This document shows positions 1 through 9,707 of a DNA stretch of 64,000 nucleotides, in pieces. Origin of the DNA: G047528255 sp047528255 (GTDB taxonomy: Bacteria; Bacteroidota; Bacteroidia; Flavobacteriales; Blattabacteriaceae); the NCBI GenBank assembly GCA_047528255.1, contig CP180024.1, positions 868,001 to 932,000 of the forward strand, in the 5' to 3' direction. The notes below the pieces were generated by a model that was given only the letters and a program-made list of their open reading frames with translations, ran no database searches and was not told the origin of the DNA. The first letter of the stretch is position 1. Each line of letters opens with the position of its first letter. The translations under genes were made by a program, and so were the position numbers.

Positions 1-570
1 GCCATGTCTCAACTGTGTTGGAAAGCAGTGATGTTTTGGGCTTTTTCTGGTTTAATCAGCTTGGGATATGCCATTCCCATTCGAGGAAAGACTTTGAGGA
101 ATATCCCTTCATTGAAAATATTCTTGATCGCTTTGGTATGGAGCTGTATGATAGCAGGAATTCCTTTGGAGAATAACGATATGCTCTCGGCATCATCAAA
201 GTTTTTTTTATCGGTCTCAATCTTTTTATATGTCTTGGGGCTGACCGTCCCCTTCGATATTCGTGACATTGATAATGATCCTCCGTCTTTGCGTAGTTTA
301 CCCCAATGTTGGGGAATAAAACGCTCCAAATGCTTTGCCGTAATCTGTCTGCTGTGTTCTGGTACACTTTTATGGAATTACCCGGAAGCTTTACCTCCTG
401 CAAAATGGGCATATATAACAACAATTTGCGTCGCTACGGGTTTGATTGCATGGGCTTCACCGAAAAGAAAAAATTGGTACTATACCCTGTTGATAGAGGG
501 GTGCTCCCTATTGCCCTGGATTTTGATGAAATTTTTTATTTTCTTTTCTCTCCGAGAGTCTACCATATAA
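1..570 (+). CDS. UbiA-like prenyltransferase-family membrane protein, C-terminal part
   Basis: This is the 3' part of a multi-spanning inner-membrane protein; its start lies before the window. The frame is open from base 1, and the Met at base 4 is probably internal because family members run near 280 aa while only about 189 residues are seen. The motif VPFDIRDIDND followed by SLRSLPQCWGIKRSK matches the Bacteroidetes branch of UbiA-like proteins, which usually read PFDIRDL...LKTIPQ.LG...K. That segment corresponds to the second Asp-rich site of UbiA enzymes. About five hydrophobic segments are visible. The substrate of this branch is not known to me. The frame ends with TAA and a degenerate IS begins 42 bp later. 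The family call is fairly firm; function is open. Confidence 0.6.
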   Translation, partial: AMSQLCWKAVMFWAFSGLISLGYAIPIRGKTLRNIPSLKIFLIALVWSCMIAGIPLENNDMLSASSKFFLSVSIFLYVLGLTVPFDIRDIDNDPPSLRSLPQCWGIKRSKCFAVICLLCSGTLLWNYPEALPPAKWAYITTICVATGLIAWASPKRKNWYYTLLIEGCSLLPWILMKFFIFFSLRESTI

Positions 571-611
571 TTAGAAAAAAATAACCGTATTTTTTAGTAA
601 ACCCTCGTTAT

Positions 612-1537
612 GAGAACGTTCTCATAAGAGAATAGGTTTAAAATATTTGTAAATCAATACGTTATTTCAAGACCATTGTGTTAATAGTGGATTATGTTCA
701 TTCAGCCCCCTAGATGGCTTCATTAGAGAAGATGTAGATTTAGTCTCTCACATTATGTTCAAAAAATATTGATTATAAGTTAATTAATCATATCTATTTT
801 TATGAATAGCGCATAATAATTCCAGGAGAACGATATAAATTATGCGCCATAGCCTCCTATAAGATGCTGGGCATGTACACGAGCTAATCTTTTATAACTT
901 CCTTACCTGATCCAAACCAACGCTTTATATCGCCAAAAGTACGTTCTACTACCCATCGGGTTTTACTCACTAATTATGTTGAATAATATAGCTATCCTAC
1001 TTTAAGGACGCTCCTATAGATTTTCTTCTGTATACGGCCTTTAATGTAAAGGGCTAAAGCCATTAATAAGTAAACTAGGATATAAATCCCAGAAAAATAT
1101 ATGCAGACAAAGGTTACCAAGTTCCAGGCAACGTTTCTTACTTTCATAGTCGAGGCATCAAAAACCGTATACAGAAAAAATATTATAGGAACTTGACCTT
1201 AAGTAGAATAGCTATATTATTCAACATAATTAGTGAGTAAAACCAGATGGGTAATAGAACGTACTTTTGGCAGTATAAAGATTGGTTTGGATCAGAAAAG
1301 GTTCATTACAAAGGATTAGCTCGTGTGCATGCCCAGAATTTTATGGAGGCTATGGCGCATAATCTGTATCGTTCCCCTGGCATTGTTATGAGATCTCCAT
1401 AAGAATAGATATAATTAATTAATTAATAAAATTAACAGTTTTCGAATATAATGTGAAAAACTAAATCTACATCTTCTCTAACAAATCCCATCTAGGATGG
1501 CTGAATAAACATAATACACCATTAACACAATGGTCTC
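612..1537. mobile_element. Nested IS5-family remnant (three fragments)
   Basis: Three pieces of the window's IS are joined here. Bases 612-668 are a 5'-terminal fragment in plus orientation. Bases 669 to about 1043 are the transposase 3' end in minus orientation. From about 1044 to 1537 the same 3' end appears in plus orientation, finishing with CAATGGTCTC. The two 3' ends face each other as a long inverted repeat. The VERTFGSIK region is recognisable in both but is shifted or interrupted. The element ends only 7 bp before the stop codon of waaA. Bases 612-623 (GAGAACGTTCTC) form a perfect palindrome. Confidence 0.85.
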
Positions 1538-1544
1538 AGTTTCC

Positions 1545-2810
1545 CTATTTAAAGAAGAAAGGTAAGTTTTGCAAGGATTTTTTTAGGGCAGTGGTGATGA
1601 CATCTGTTGCACCTGTTTTACATTGTACGTAGTCAGAAGCAGATGCTCCCATTCGAGCTCTCAATTGAGAGTCGCAAATCAATTGATTTAAAATAGTCTC
1701 TAATTCTTTAGGAGTTTTTATCACCGTGGCTCCTTTCGCTTCAATCAATTCTTGCGCTTCCTCGAATTTGTGGTGTATGGGACCGAATAGTATGGCCATC
1801 CCGAATGCAGCAGGCTCCAAAATATTGTGAATTCCTGCTTTTCCAAAACCTCCTCCGACGTAAGCTATATCTTCCGAGCCGTATATGCGTGTCAGTACAC
1901 CTATAATGTCTATGATCATTACCGAACTGTTTTCGATATCGCTTTCAGAGCATTTTGAATAACATACTGTCTTTTTAGAGATTCTTTTTTGGAGATTTTC
2001 TATGTGATGGCTATGGATTTCATGTGGAGCCAAAATGAATTTGACAGGATGTGCACATCGGTTGATGAAATTAACGAGAAGATCTTCGTCTTTTTTCCAA
2101 GTGCTTCCGGCTATCAAGGTAAATGTTTTGTTTTTGAACTTTTCTATCAGGGGTAACGGCAACCATTCCTTTTTGATTTCTGCGACTCTATCAAAACGAG
2201 TATCCCCGCATACGGTGACGCATGTGATGCCTATGGATTGCAAAAGCGTCTCAGACGCTGTGTTTTGAATAAAAAAGTGTGAGATTTTTTTTAGAATTTT
2301 CCTCATCTCCTTCCAATAGGATCGGAAAAATATTTGATTTTCCCTGAACACAGCAGAAATTACGTAAATGGGGATGCCCTTATGGTGTAGCGTCGAGATC
2401 ATATGCGGCCAAAACTCATATTTTACCAATACCAACGCTCTGGGCCGTACGAGATTTATAAAACGTTTCATATTTTTTTTCGTGTCCAGAGGTAAGTAGG
2501 AAACTATATCGGCATGAGCATAATTTTTTTGATTTTCATACCCTGAAGGCGAAAAAAAAGTAAGCAATACTTTGTATTGATTAAGTTGTGATTTGATGTT
2601 TTCAATGACCGGACGCCCCTGTTCAAATTCTCCCAGTGAAGCGCAATGGAACCAAATGATTTTATCTTGTCGGTTAATTCTGTTTTTGATAGCATCAAAG
2701 AGACCTCTTCTTCCTTTGATCCATTGTCTTGCTTTCGAATGAAAAATCGAATTCAGGGTGATTCCAAATCGGTAGATCAGAATGCATAAATCATGAAGTT
2801 TTTCCTGCAT
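1545..2810 (-). CDS. waaA: 3-deoxy-D-manno-octulosonic-acid (Kdo) transferase
   Basis: WaaA (KdtA) transfers Kdo from CMP-Kdo to lipid IVA on the inner face of the cytoplasmic membrane, the first sugar step of the LPS core. The 421-aa length fits the family. Near residues 54-68 the protein reads WFHCASLGEFEQGRP, with the Glu that acts as catalytic base in this glycosyltransferase 30 family. The C-terminal nucleotide-binding part contains YVGGGFGKAGIHNILEPA and GPIHHKFEEA. The N terminus is slightly hydrophobic, as expected for a membrane-attached enzyme. The gene is enclosed by IS copies: one starts 42 bp upstream of the ATG and another ends 7 bp beyond the stop, so its native promoter may be gone. 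It remains intact while other LPS sugar genes in the window (11.0-12.8 kb) have decayed. Confidence 0.93.
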   Translation of the reverse strand: MQEKLHDLCILIYRFGITLNSIFHSKARQWIKGRRGLFDAIKNRINRQDKIIWFHCASLGEFEQGRPVIENIKSQLNQYKVLLTFFSPSGYENQKNYAHADIVSYLPLDTKKNMKRFINLVRPRALVLVKYEFWPHMISTLHHKGIPIYVISAVFRENQIFFRSYWKEMRKILKKISHFFIQNTASETLLQSIGITCVTVCGDTRFDRVAEIKKEWLPLPLIEKFKNKTFTLIAGSTWKKDEDLLVNFINRCAHPVKFILAPHEIHSHHIENLQKRISKKTVCYSKCSESDIENSSVMIIDIIGVLTRIYGSEDIAYVGGGFGKAGIHNILEPAAFGMAILFGPIHHKFEEAQELIEAKGATVIKTPKELETILNQLICDSQLRARMGASASDYVQCKTGATDVITTALKKSLQNLPFFFK

Positions 2811-2852
2811 ATAGATATTTTATCAAAGAATTTTTCTAGACAATGAATAATC

Positions 2853-4128
2853 AAGACCATTGTATTAATCGTGGATTACGTTTATTCAGCCTCCTAGATG
2901 GGCTTTGTTAGAGAAAATGTAGATTTAGTCTTTCACATTGTATTCGAAATATTTTTAATTATAAATTAATTAATTATATTTATTTTTATGAACAGAGCAT
3001 AATAATGCCAGAGGAACGATACAAATTATGCACCATAGCCTTCATAAGATGTTGGGCATGCACACGAGCTAAATCCTTTGTACGATTCTTTCCTTATCCA
3101 AACCAACGCTTTATACTGCCAAAAGTCCGTTCTACTACCCATTAGGGTTTTATTCACTAATTATATTGAATAATATAGCTATCCTAGCTTAAGAGGGACG
3201 GTTCCTATAAGCTTCTTCTGTATACGGTCTTTGAAACCTCGACTATGAAAGTAAGATACATTGGTTGGCACTTGGTAACCTTTGTCTTCATATACACTTC
3301 TCTAGGTTTATATCCTACTTTTCTTATTAATGGCTTTAGCCCCCTACTATCATGCTCATTGGCTGCTACCCTAGTACAAGCTAGTCTCATTCCATTTTTA
3401 CCCCCCCCTATGTGTTTCTTGTATCCGTAGTAAAGTTTACCTGATTTCTTGAACCATTTTCCTTGAGTGTCTACTCCTGATTGATTCTCTTTTTTTACTT
3501 TGTTTTTCTTTGACTGATTTGCTTTTCCCCCTCTTCTTTCCGATCCTCCACTACCTAGGTATGAACTCCCTTGTAATCAATGGTATTCACTGTAATACTG
3601 GCATTTACTATCACTTCTATTTTAACTATCGCCTGATGCTTTTTTAATTCCTTATTGATCTTTTTCAGTAAGATCTCATATGCATTTTTAGCTACTATTT
3701 CATTGCGAACTCTGCATAGAGTCGTATAATCTGGAATTTGATCTTCCAATCGGAAACTACAAAAGCGCATACAGCTCAAGGATTCTTTCACCAATTCTTC
3801 CGTTCCTACATCACTGTGATCATACCAGTGACTCAAAATCCTAATCTTAAATAACGATATTCCAGTGTAAGCAAATTGGCCTTTTATTCCCTGGTCTTTT
3901 TTATATATTTTTCTTATTTCTTTCTCCATCCCTTCCCAGTAAATCAAGGTTTTTAACCTTTTAAAAAACTCACTTCTTCTGTAGAAGGTTCCATATATAG
4001 TTCACTAAAGCTTATTTTCGCGGTGCTTCTGAGCAAAGATCCGGATTTTTTTATTTCCTACTCCAAATATACGAAACAATATATTGATTTACAGATATTT
4101 TAATCGCCTTATCTCATGCACTGTTCTC
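2853..4128 (-). mobile_element. IS5-family element, near full length, degenerate
   Basis: A 1276-bp copy in minus orientation. Its ends are AAGACCATTG (left, transposase 3' side) and CACTGTTCTC (right, 5' side), variants of the element's terminal repeats. The transposase is broken by frameshifts. The longest piece is 3555-3947 (130 aa, from EGMEKEIRKIYKKDQ through the helix-turn-helix-like N-terminal domain to VNASITVNTIDYKG). The catalytic half lies at 3205-3390 in another frame. I see no convincing target duplication. The copy lies between thrB and waaA, where a thrC gene might have been expected. Confidence 0.9.
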
Positions 4129-4129
4129 A

Positions 4130-4172
4130 CATCATGATTATTTTTTTAAGGGTGGTGGATTACATAGTTTAT
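4130..4172 (-). repeat. IS 3'-end remnant overlapping the thrB stop
   Basis: Read in the thrB direction, the sequence from the stop codon on is GAATAAACTATGTAATCCACC. The IS 3' end reads GAATAAACGTAATCCACC, the same apart from a 3-base insertion. The TAA of thrB therefore sits inside IS-like sequence. The remnant then runs degenerately to the 5' end of the neighbouring copy at 4128. Confidence 0.5.
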
Positions 4173-5125
4173 TCCGGAATTTCAGTCCACCGAATACCTT
4201 TTCGATTGACGGGCGAAACGTAGATTTTGTAATCCACGCCTAATGGAGCGTATATATGATCCATGGCTTGAGCCGTTGCTCGCGCATTTTTTTCTCCTCG
4301 GCTCAACATAAATACCGAAGGACCTGAGCCCGATATGCCTCCTCCAAGAGCTCCGGCTTCTTTGCATTTGATTTTAAGTTCATGATAGGCAGGGATGAGT
4401 ATTGCGCGTATCGGTTCGACAATGACGTCTTCCAGAGCTCGACTGATCAGTCCATAATTTTCTTGATACAATCCGGCGATCAACGCTCCGACATTGCCCC
4501 ATTGTTGTATGGCGTCTGTCATCAATATTTTTTGTTTGAGAATAGCGCGAGAGTCAGATGTTTTTACTTCAATTTTTGGATGAATCACGCTGATCCATAG
4601 CTCATAAGGTGTGTGAAGCGGTGTGATATCCAACGGTCTGTAACTTCTAACTAAGGTAAAGCCTCCCATGATGCCTGGAGCTACGTTGTCGGCATGAGCG
4701 CTACCACCAGCTGAGCGCTCGCCCTCCATTGCGAAGCTAATCAGTTCTATGGTGGTAAAGGGGCTACCCAACAATAAATTAGCTCCAATTACCGCTCCGG
4801 CCGCGCTGGCTGCGCTAGATCCGATACCACTTCCGGGATTTATGTTTTTGGAAATTTCGATTTCAAAACCTACCTCCGGTTCATGATATTTGTTCATTAG
4901 GGCTTGCAACGCCACACCGGCTACGTTTTGTTTCGGGTTGGTTGGAAGATCGGCTCCGTGTATAGCATTGATGCGTATGCCGGGGGTGTCGGATTTATAC
5001 ATTAATATTTCATCATTGGGGGCATCCAGAGCTACGCCAATCACATCAAAACCACAGGTGACATTGGCTACAGTTCCGGGCGCGAAAATTTTTATTTTCT
5101 TCATCGTATGTCCGGTATTTTTCAT
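4169..5125 (-). CDS. thrB: Homoserine kinase
   Basis: ThrB phosphorylates homoserine to O-phosphohomoserine with ATP, in the threonine branch of the aspartate pathway; cytosolic. It is a GHMP kinase. FAPGTVANVTCGFDVIGVAL is the substrate-binding N terminus and NPGSGIGSSAASAAGA the phosphate-binding loop (around residues 93-108). Near the C terminus, GALGGGISGSGPSVF is the third GHMP motif. The first ATG (5125) lies immediately after the thrA stop. A second ATG at 5104 gives MKKIKIFAPG, a start closer to the family norm, with 311 aa. It is clearly co-transcribed with thrA. Its stop lies within IS-like sequence, yet the length is normal. No thrC follows; an IS and then waaA do. Confidence 0.95.
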   Translation of the reverse strand: MKNTGHTMKKIKIFAPGTVANVTCGFDVIGVALDAPNDEILMYKSDTPGIRINAIHGADLPTNPKQNVAGVALQALMNKYHEPEVGFEIEISKNINPGSGIGSSAASAAGAVIGANLLLGSPFTTIELISFAMEGERSAGGSAHADNVAPGIMGGFTLVRSYRPLDITPLHTPYELWISVIHPKIEVKTSDSRAILKQKILMTDAIQQWGNVGALIAGLYQENYGLISRALEDVIVEPIRAILIPAYHELKIKCKEAGALGGGISGSGPSVFMLSRGEKNARATAQAMDHIYAPLGVDYKIYVSPVNRKGIRWTEIPE

Positions 5126-5126
5126 T

Positions 5127-7571
5127 TCACTGTCTGCTTGCCTTGATAATATCCGAAAAGATACCCGATGCGGTGACTTCCGCTCCAGCTCCGGCTCCTT
5201 TGATTATGAGGGGCTGTTCGGCATAACGATGTGTGAGGTAGAGAACCATGTTGTCTTTTCCTTCGAGTCGATAAAAAGGGTGCTCCGGTCCGATACTTTC
5301 CAGGCCTACCGAGGCTTTTCCTTTTTCGTATCGCGCCATGAAGCGTAAACGTTTTCCTTCTTTTTCAGAAGCATGTCGTAATTGATTGAAGTGATCGGCA
5401 TCTTCCTCCAACTGTTTGTAAAAGATTTCTACCGAAGGAGCTTTCAAACAGGCTTGAGGAAGGAAAGATTTTCTATTTATATCGCTTATTTCCAGTTCGT
5501 TGCCACATTCACGAGCTAGGATGAGGATTTTGCGCATGACGTCTACTCCGCTGAGATCGATACGTGGGTCTGGCTCTGTATATCCTTGATTTTGAGCCTC
5601 TTTAACAACTTTGACAAAGGATCGGTTTCCTGTAAAATGATTGAAGATGAAGTTCAGACTGCCTGATAACACTGCCTCAATCGTGTGTACTTTGTCTCCG
5701 CTATTGATCAGATCGTTGAGAGTGCTGATAACCGGTAAGCCGGCTCCTACATTGGTCTCGAATAAGAACGGGGCGTTGAAGTGTCGAGCAAGTGTCTTCA
5801 GTTTTTTATAATATTTGTATTCGGATGAACATGCTATTTTATTGCAAGTGACCACCCCAATGCCTTTTTGCAAGAAATTTTCGTAGACCGTTGCTATCCC
5901 TTGATTGGCTGTATTGTCTATGAAAATACTGTTGCGCAAATTGAACTCTTCCGTTTTTTTTATAAATGTATTTATATCCAATGTATTCCCTTTTTGCAAG
6001 GAGATGCTCCAGTCGTCGAGATTAACCCCTTTTTTATTGAAAATCATCTGTTTACTGTTAGACAGCCCGATGACTTTGAGTTGTATTTTGAGCGTCTCTT
6101 GGATATAAGTTTGTTGTTGGTTTATTTGTTCGAGGAGTTTACTTCCTACTTGCCCCACTCCGGCGATGAAAAGGTGGATCTGTTTAGAAGGCTTTTCAAG
6201 GAAAGATTCGTCTAACGTATTCAATGCTTTTGTTAAATTCTTTTTTTCAATGACTGCCGAAATGTTTTTTTCGGTAGATTCTTGAGCTATGGCTCCTACG
6301 TTGATGCTCTTTCTGTCGAAGGAGGATAACATTTCCCCACTGGTTCCGTAGAGGTTTTTAATATTGTCTCCCACGATAGATATGATGCACAAATCTTTTT
6401 CTACACTCAACGGTTGGATGTATTTTTGGTGAATTTCTTGCTCGAATTCTTTTTCTATGGCTTCTTTTGCTTTCAGAATGTTATCTTCATGAATACCGAC
6501 GGTGATTAAGGATTTTGAAAATCTTTGAATGAGGAAAATAACATTGATTTTTTCACGCGATAGAACTTGAAACAGACGTTTGGAGTAGCCGGGAATTCCG
6601 ACCATTCCACTGCCCTCAAGGGTGAGCAAGGCAATGTTTTTTATCTCTGAGATGTCTCTGACGGGGTCATTGATACTTGCGTCTTGGTATTCGTAAAGGT
6701 GTGTTCCCGTTTCGTGAGGCACAAAAGTGTTTTTAATTTGTATGGGAATATAATCTTCCATAATCGGCTGTATCGTAGGAAAAATGACCTTAGCTCCGAA
6801 ATGGAACAACCCCATGCCCTCTTTATAGGAAATTTTTTCAATGGGAAAGGCTTGTGACATGATTCTCGGATCGGAAATCATCATGCCGCTGATATCTGTC
6901 CATATTTCTTGGGATGTGGTGCGAAGAGCTTCCGACAGGATGGATGCCGTGTAGTCGGATCCACCGCGGCCAAGGGTTGTGGTCTCTTGTAAGGGGGTAG
7001 CTGCAACAAAGCCCGGCAATACAATATACGGGGATTTCTCTTGGCGAAAATATTGTCTGATCTGATGATTGCTGTTGGTGAAGTCTACTTGGGCGCAACC
7101 GAATTGTGCATCGGTGACAATCAGTTCTCGGCTGTCTTTCCAACAGGCGTTCAAGCCAGATTGTTTGAGTTTTTCAGCGATCAAGTAAGAGGATGTCAAC
7201 TCACCGAAGCTCATGATTTTATCAAGCGAGCGTTTGGAGAGTTCTTCTACTTGGAGGATGCCGTCACAAAGATTTTCAAGTCTGTTAATGCCTTTTTTCA
7301 AGCGACTGATTAAATGGCTTTGGTTTGTCAGTGGAAAAAGTTCCCGTATGATATTCAGATGACGAGTTTCTATGGCCTCCAAGAAGGTTTTGTAGGTTTC
7401 TTTTCCTTGTGCCGCTATACGGCCGCATTCGATCAGCTGATCGGTGATACCTCCAAGGGCTGAGACGACGATGGCATAGGTGTCTTTAGGTTTTTCGTGC
7501 ACGATCTGGACGAGTCTTTCTATGGATGAGGTGTGGGCTACTGAGCTGCCTCCGAATTTGAGGACATACAT
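5127..7571 (-). CDS. thrA: Bifunctional aspartokinase / homoserine dehydrogenase
   Basis: This fusion enzyme catalyses the first and third steps of the aspartate pathway: phosphorylation of aspartate and NAD(P)H-dependent reduction of aspartate semialdehyde to homoserine. The 814-aa length is close to the 820 aa of E. coli ThrA. The N-terminal kinase starts MYVLKFGGSSVAH (Lys-Phe-Gly-Gly motif) and includes TTLGRGGSDYTA near residue 200. ACT-type regulatory segments follow at about 310-460 (ALLTLEGSGMVGIPG and ISIVGDNIKNLYGTSG). The dehydrogenase begins near residue 468 with the dinucleotide-binding FIAGVGQVGSKLL; the catalytic-domain motif GSLNFIFNHF lies near 640 and EPDPRIDLSGVDVMRK near 670. 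The ACT region suggests threonine feedback. It is followed directly by thrB; aspS lies 267 bp upstream on the same strand. Confidence 0.96.
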   Translation of the reverse strand: MYVLKFGGSSVAHTSSIERLVQIVHEKPKDTYAIVVSALGGITDQLIECGRIAAQGKETYKTFLEAIETRHLNIIRELFPLTNQSHLISRLKKGINRLENLCDGILQVEELSKRSLDKIMSFGELTSSYLIAEKLKQSGLNACWKDSRELIVTDAQFGCAQVDFTNSNHQIRQYFRQEKSPYIVLPGFVAATPLQETTTLGRGGSDYTASILSEALRTTSQEIWTDISGMMISDPRIMSQAFPIEKISYKEGMGLFHFGAKVIFPTIQPIMEDYIPIQIKNTFVPHETGTHLYEYQDASINDPVRDISEIKNIALLTLEGSGMVGIPGYSKRLFQVLSREKINVIFLIQRFSKSLITVGIHEDNILKAKEAIEKEFEQEIHQKYIQPLSVEKDLCIISIVGDNIKNLYGTSGEMLSSFDRKSINVGAIAQESTEKNISAVIEKKNLTKALNTLDESFLEKPSKQIHLFIAGVGQVGSKLLEQINQQQTYIQETLKIQLKVIGLSNSKQMIFNKKGVNLDDWSISLQKGNTLDINTFIKKTEEFNLRNSIFIDNTANQGIATVYENFLQKGIGVVTCNKIACSSEYKYYKKLKTLARHFNAPFLFETNVGAGLPVISTLNDLINSGDKVHTIEAVLSGSLNFIFNHFTGNRSFVKVVKEAQNQGYTEPDPRIDLSGVDVMRKILILARECGNELEISDINRKSFLPQACLKAPSVEIFYKQLEEDADHFNQLRHASEKEGKRLRFMARYEKGKASVGLESIGPEHPFYRLEGKDNMVLYLTHRYAEQPLIIKGAGAGAEVTASGIFSDIIKASRQ

Positions 7572-7625
7572 CTCTTACAGGGTTTAAAAAATAATTTTCC
7601 GGGATACGGAAAGTTCCGTTATTGA

Positions 7626-7633
7626 CAAAGTTA
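7626..7633 (-). promoter_or_regulatory. Candidate Bacteroidetes -7 box for thrAB
   Basis: Read on the minus strand the bases are TAACTTTG, matching the TAnnTTTG -7 element of the primary sigma factor in Bacteroidetes. It would give a leader of about 48 nt before the thrA ATG. No clear TTTG/TTG -33 element is present at the usual distance, so this rests on the -7 match and position only. The leader contains TTTCC-gtatccc-GGAAA, a possible small hairpin. Confidence 0.4.
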
Positions 7634-7656
7634 AGGATATTTTTATCTGTGCTTTT

Positions 7657-7764
7657 TTAATGAAGCTTTGATATTCCGTTGATTAAGTAGGTTTTTCCTG
7701 AGGAAAAAGAATGTGGAGAAATCTTTTGAAGGCCCAATTGGTTTATGATCCTACTTTCTCCCAT
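7657..7764 (-). other. Small ORF of 35 codons between aspS and thrA
   Basis: An ATG-started frame of 35 codons ends in TAA. It contains QLGLQKISPHSF, which faintly recalls the ISPHTxRHSFATHL motif of tyrosine recombinases, but the catalytic Arg/His pattern is missing. It could be a relic or a chance frame. It has no run of Thr or Ile codons, so it is not an obvious thr leader peptide. The rest of 7572-7838 shows nothing I can identify. Confidence 0.15.
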
Positions 7765-7838
7765 ATTGCAACAGGCAACTTTACGAGAATGTTTTTCCCG
7801 AAAAAATAAAAGAAACCCTTAAACGTTTCCGATATTTC

Positions 7839-9596
7839 TTAGGTTTCTTTCCGATGGTCTTTTAACTCCAGGCAGAGTTCTTTCAATTGGTCAGTATCGA
7901 GAGCTGATGGGGTGTTGATCATCACATCCCTTCCAGCATTGTTTTTGGGGAAAGCTATAAACTCTCTGATGTTTTCTTGTCCTGCAAGGAGAGCTACGAG
8001 TCTGTCAAAACCCATAGCGATTCCACCGTGTGGCGGCGCACCGTATTCAAAAGCTTCCATCAAAAAGCCGAATTTAGCTAGAGCTTCTTCTTTTGAAAAC
8101 CCCAAACATTTGAAAATTTTTTCTTGCAGCCTTCGTTCGTGGATGCGTATGGATCCCCCTCCAATTTCGATTCCGTTGATCACCATGTCATAGGCTTTGG
8201 AGCAAACTTTTTCCGGGGCGTTTTCCAGCAACGGAATATCTTTTTCTTTTGGGGCCGTAAAGGGGTGATGGGTTGCGTAATAGCGTTGGATTTCTTCGTC
8301 CCATTCCAAAAGGGGGAAATCTAGAACCCAAAGCGGAGCGAATTGATCTGGATTTTGTAATTTCAATCGTCGCGCCATCTCCAGTCGGAGTTCGCCGAGT
8401 TGTTTTCGTGTTTTTGAGGTGTCGCCCGAGAGGATCAACAATAGATCACCGGCTTTCGCGTTGAGACGTTGTGCCCATTCTTTCAAATCTCTTTGAGTAA
8501 AAAACTTGTCTACAGATGATTTGAAAGTGCCATTGGGCAAACATTTGACCCATATCAGGTTTTGAGCTCCAATTTGCGGGCGTTTGACCCATTCGGTGAG
8601 TTCATCGAGTTGATTTCTGGTGTATTCAGAGCAGTCCGGAGTGGCAATCCCTATGATAGATTTTTGATTGTCGAAGATGGAAAAGCCTTTGTTTTGGATC
8701 AAATCCGTCAATTCTCCGAAAATCATACCGAAACGGATGTCTGGTTTGTTTGATCCGTATCGTTGCATGGCCTCGGAATAGGATATGCGGGGCCAAGGTC
8801 TTTCGAAGTTGATATTTCGGATTTTTTCGAAGAGATGACACATGAATCCTTCGAAGGTATCGATAACGTCTTCTTGCTCGACAAAGGACATCTCGCAGTC
8901 GATTTGTGTAAATTCGGGCTGGCGGTCTGCACGAAGGTCTTCATCGCGAAAACATTTTACGATTTGAAAGTATTTGTCCATTCCACCGACCATCAGCAGC
9001 TGTTTGAAAGATTGGGGTGATTGCGGAAGGGCGTAAAATTCTCCGGGATGCATGCGCGATGGAACGAAAAAATCGCGAGCGCCTTCGGGCGTAGACTTGA
9101 TCAATACGGGGGTTTCTACTTCTATGAATCCTTGCTCAGAGAGGTATCTTCTGGTAGCTAAGGCTACATGATGACGATGAATGAGCTTGTCTTTTACGGG
9201 ATTTCTTCGCAGGTCAAGGTAGCGGTATTTCATGCGAAGTTCTTCTCCACCATCGGTTTGGTTTTCTATGGTAAAAGGAGGTAAGGATGCTATGTTGAGC
9301 AGGTATAGTTTTGAGACGGATACTTCTATTTCTCCAGTAGGATTATGGATGTTTTTAGAGCTTCTTTCGATTACTTCTCCTTCGATTCGGATGATGGATT
9401 CTCGTCCCAGTTGGCGCACTTTCTGTATCAATGGATTGTTTTGATAAAAAGTGAGTTGTGTGATACCGTAGCGGTCTCTCAGGTCAATGAAAGTCATTGC
9501 ACCCAGGTCTCTGACTTTTTGAATCCATCCGGCTAGTGTTACTTTTTGTCCGATGTTTTCTGTGCGTAATTCGCCGCAAGTGTGTGTCCTGTACAT
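7839..9596 (-). CDS. aspS: Aspartyl-tRNA synthetase
   Basis: AspS charges tRNA-Asp with aspartate. The 585-aa protein has the bacterial architecture. An N-terminal OB-fold anticodon-binding domain comes first (GWIQKVRDLGAMTFIDLRDR, residues about 24-43). The class II catalytic core contains RYLDLRR, motif 2 (FRDEDLRADRQPEFTQID, about 217-234) and motif 3 (GGIAMGFDRLVALLAG, about 535-550). The bacterial GAD insertion lies between them, around 290-420. All signature residues look intact. The ATG at 9596 opens directly onto the conserved MYRTHTCGEL N terminus. The gene stands 111 bp from a plus-strand IS copy upstream and is on the same strand as thrAB. The cognate tRNA-Asp is elsewhere in the window (41628-41701). 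Confidence 0.97.
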   Translation of the reverse strand: MYRTHTCGELRTENIGQKVTLAGWIQKVRDLGAMTFIDLRDRYGITQLTFYQNNPLIQKVRQLGRESIIRIEGEVIERSSKNIHNPTGEIEVSVSKLYLLNIASLPPFTIENQTDGGEELRMKYRYLDLRRNPVKDKLIHRHHVALATRRYLSEQGFIEVETPVLIKSTPEGARDFFVPSRMHPGEFYALPQSPQSFKQLLMVGGMDKYFQIVKCFRDEDLRADRQPEFTQIDCEMSFVEQEDVIDTFEGFMCHLFEKIRNINFERPWPRISYSEAMQRYGSNKPDIRFGMIFGELTDLIQNKGFSIFDNQKSIIGIATPDCSEYTRNQLDELTEWVKRPQIGAQNLIWVKCLPNGTFKSSVDKFFTQRDLKEWAQRLNAKAGDLLLILSGDTSKTRKQLGELRLEMARRLKLQNPDQFAPLWVLDFPLLEWDEEIQRYYATHHPFTAPKEKDIPLLENAPEKVCSKAYDMVINGIEIGGGSIRIHERRLQEKIFKCLGFSKEEALAKFGFLMEAFEYGAPPHGGIAMGFDRLVALLAGQENIREFIAFPKNNAGRDVMINTPSALDTDQLKELCLELKDHRKET

Positions 9597-9707
9597 GAGA
9601 TCCCGAATATTTTTTTAAAGGCTTGAAAAATGATGATAAAGGTAGGTGTTCTCTACTCAATTAAAGAAAAATCGAGTAAAATACAAATCCTGGTATTTAT
9701 ATGTTGA

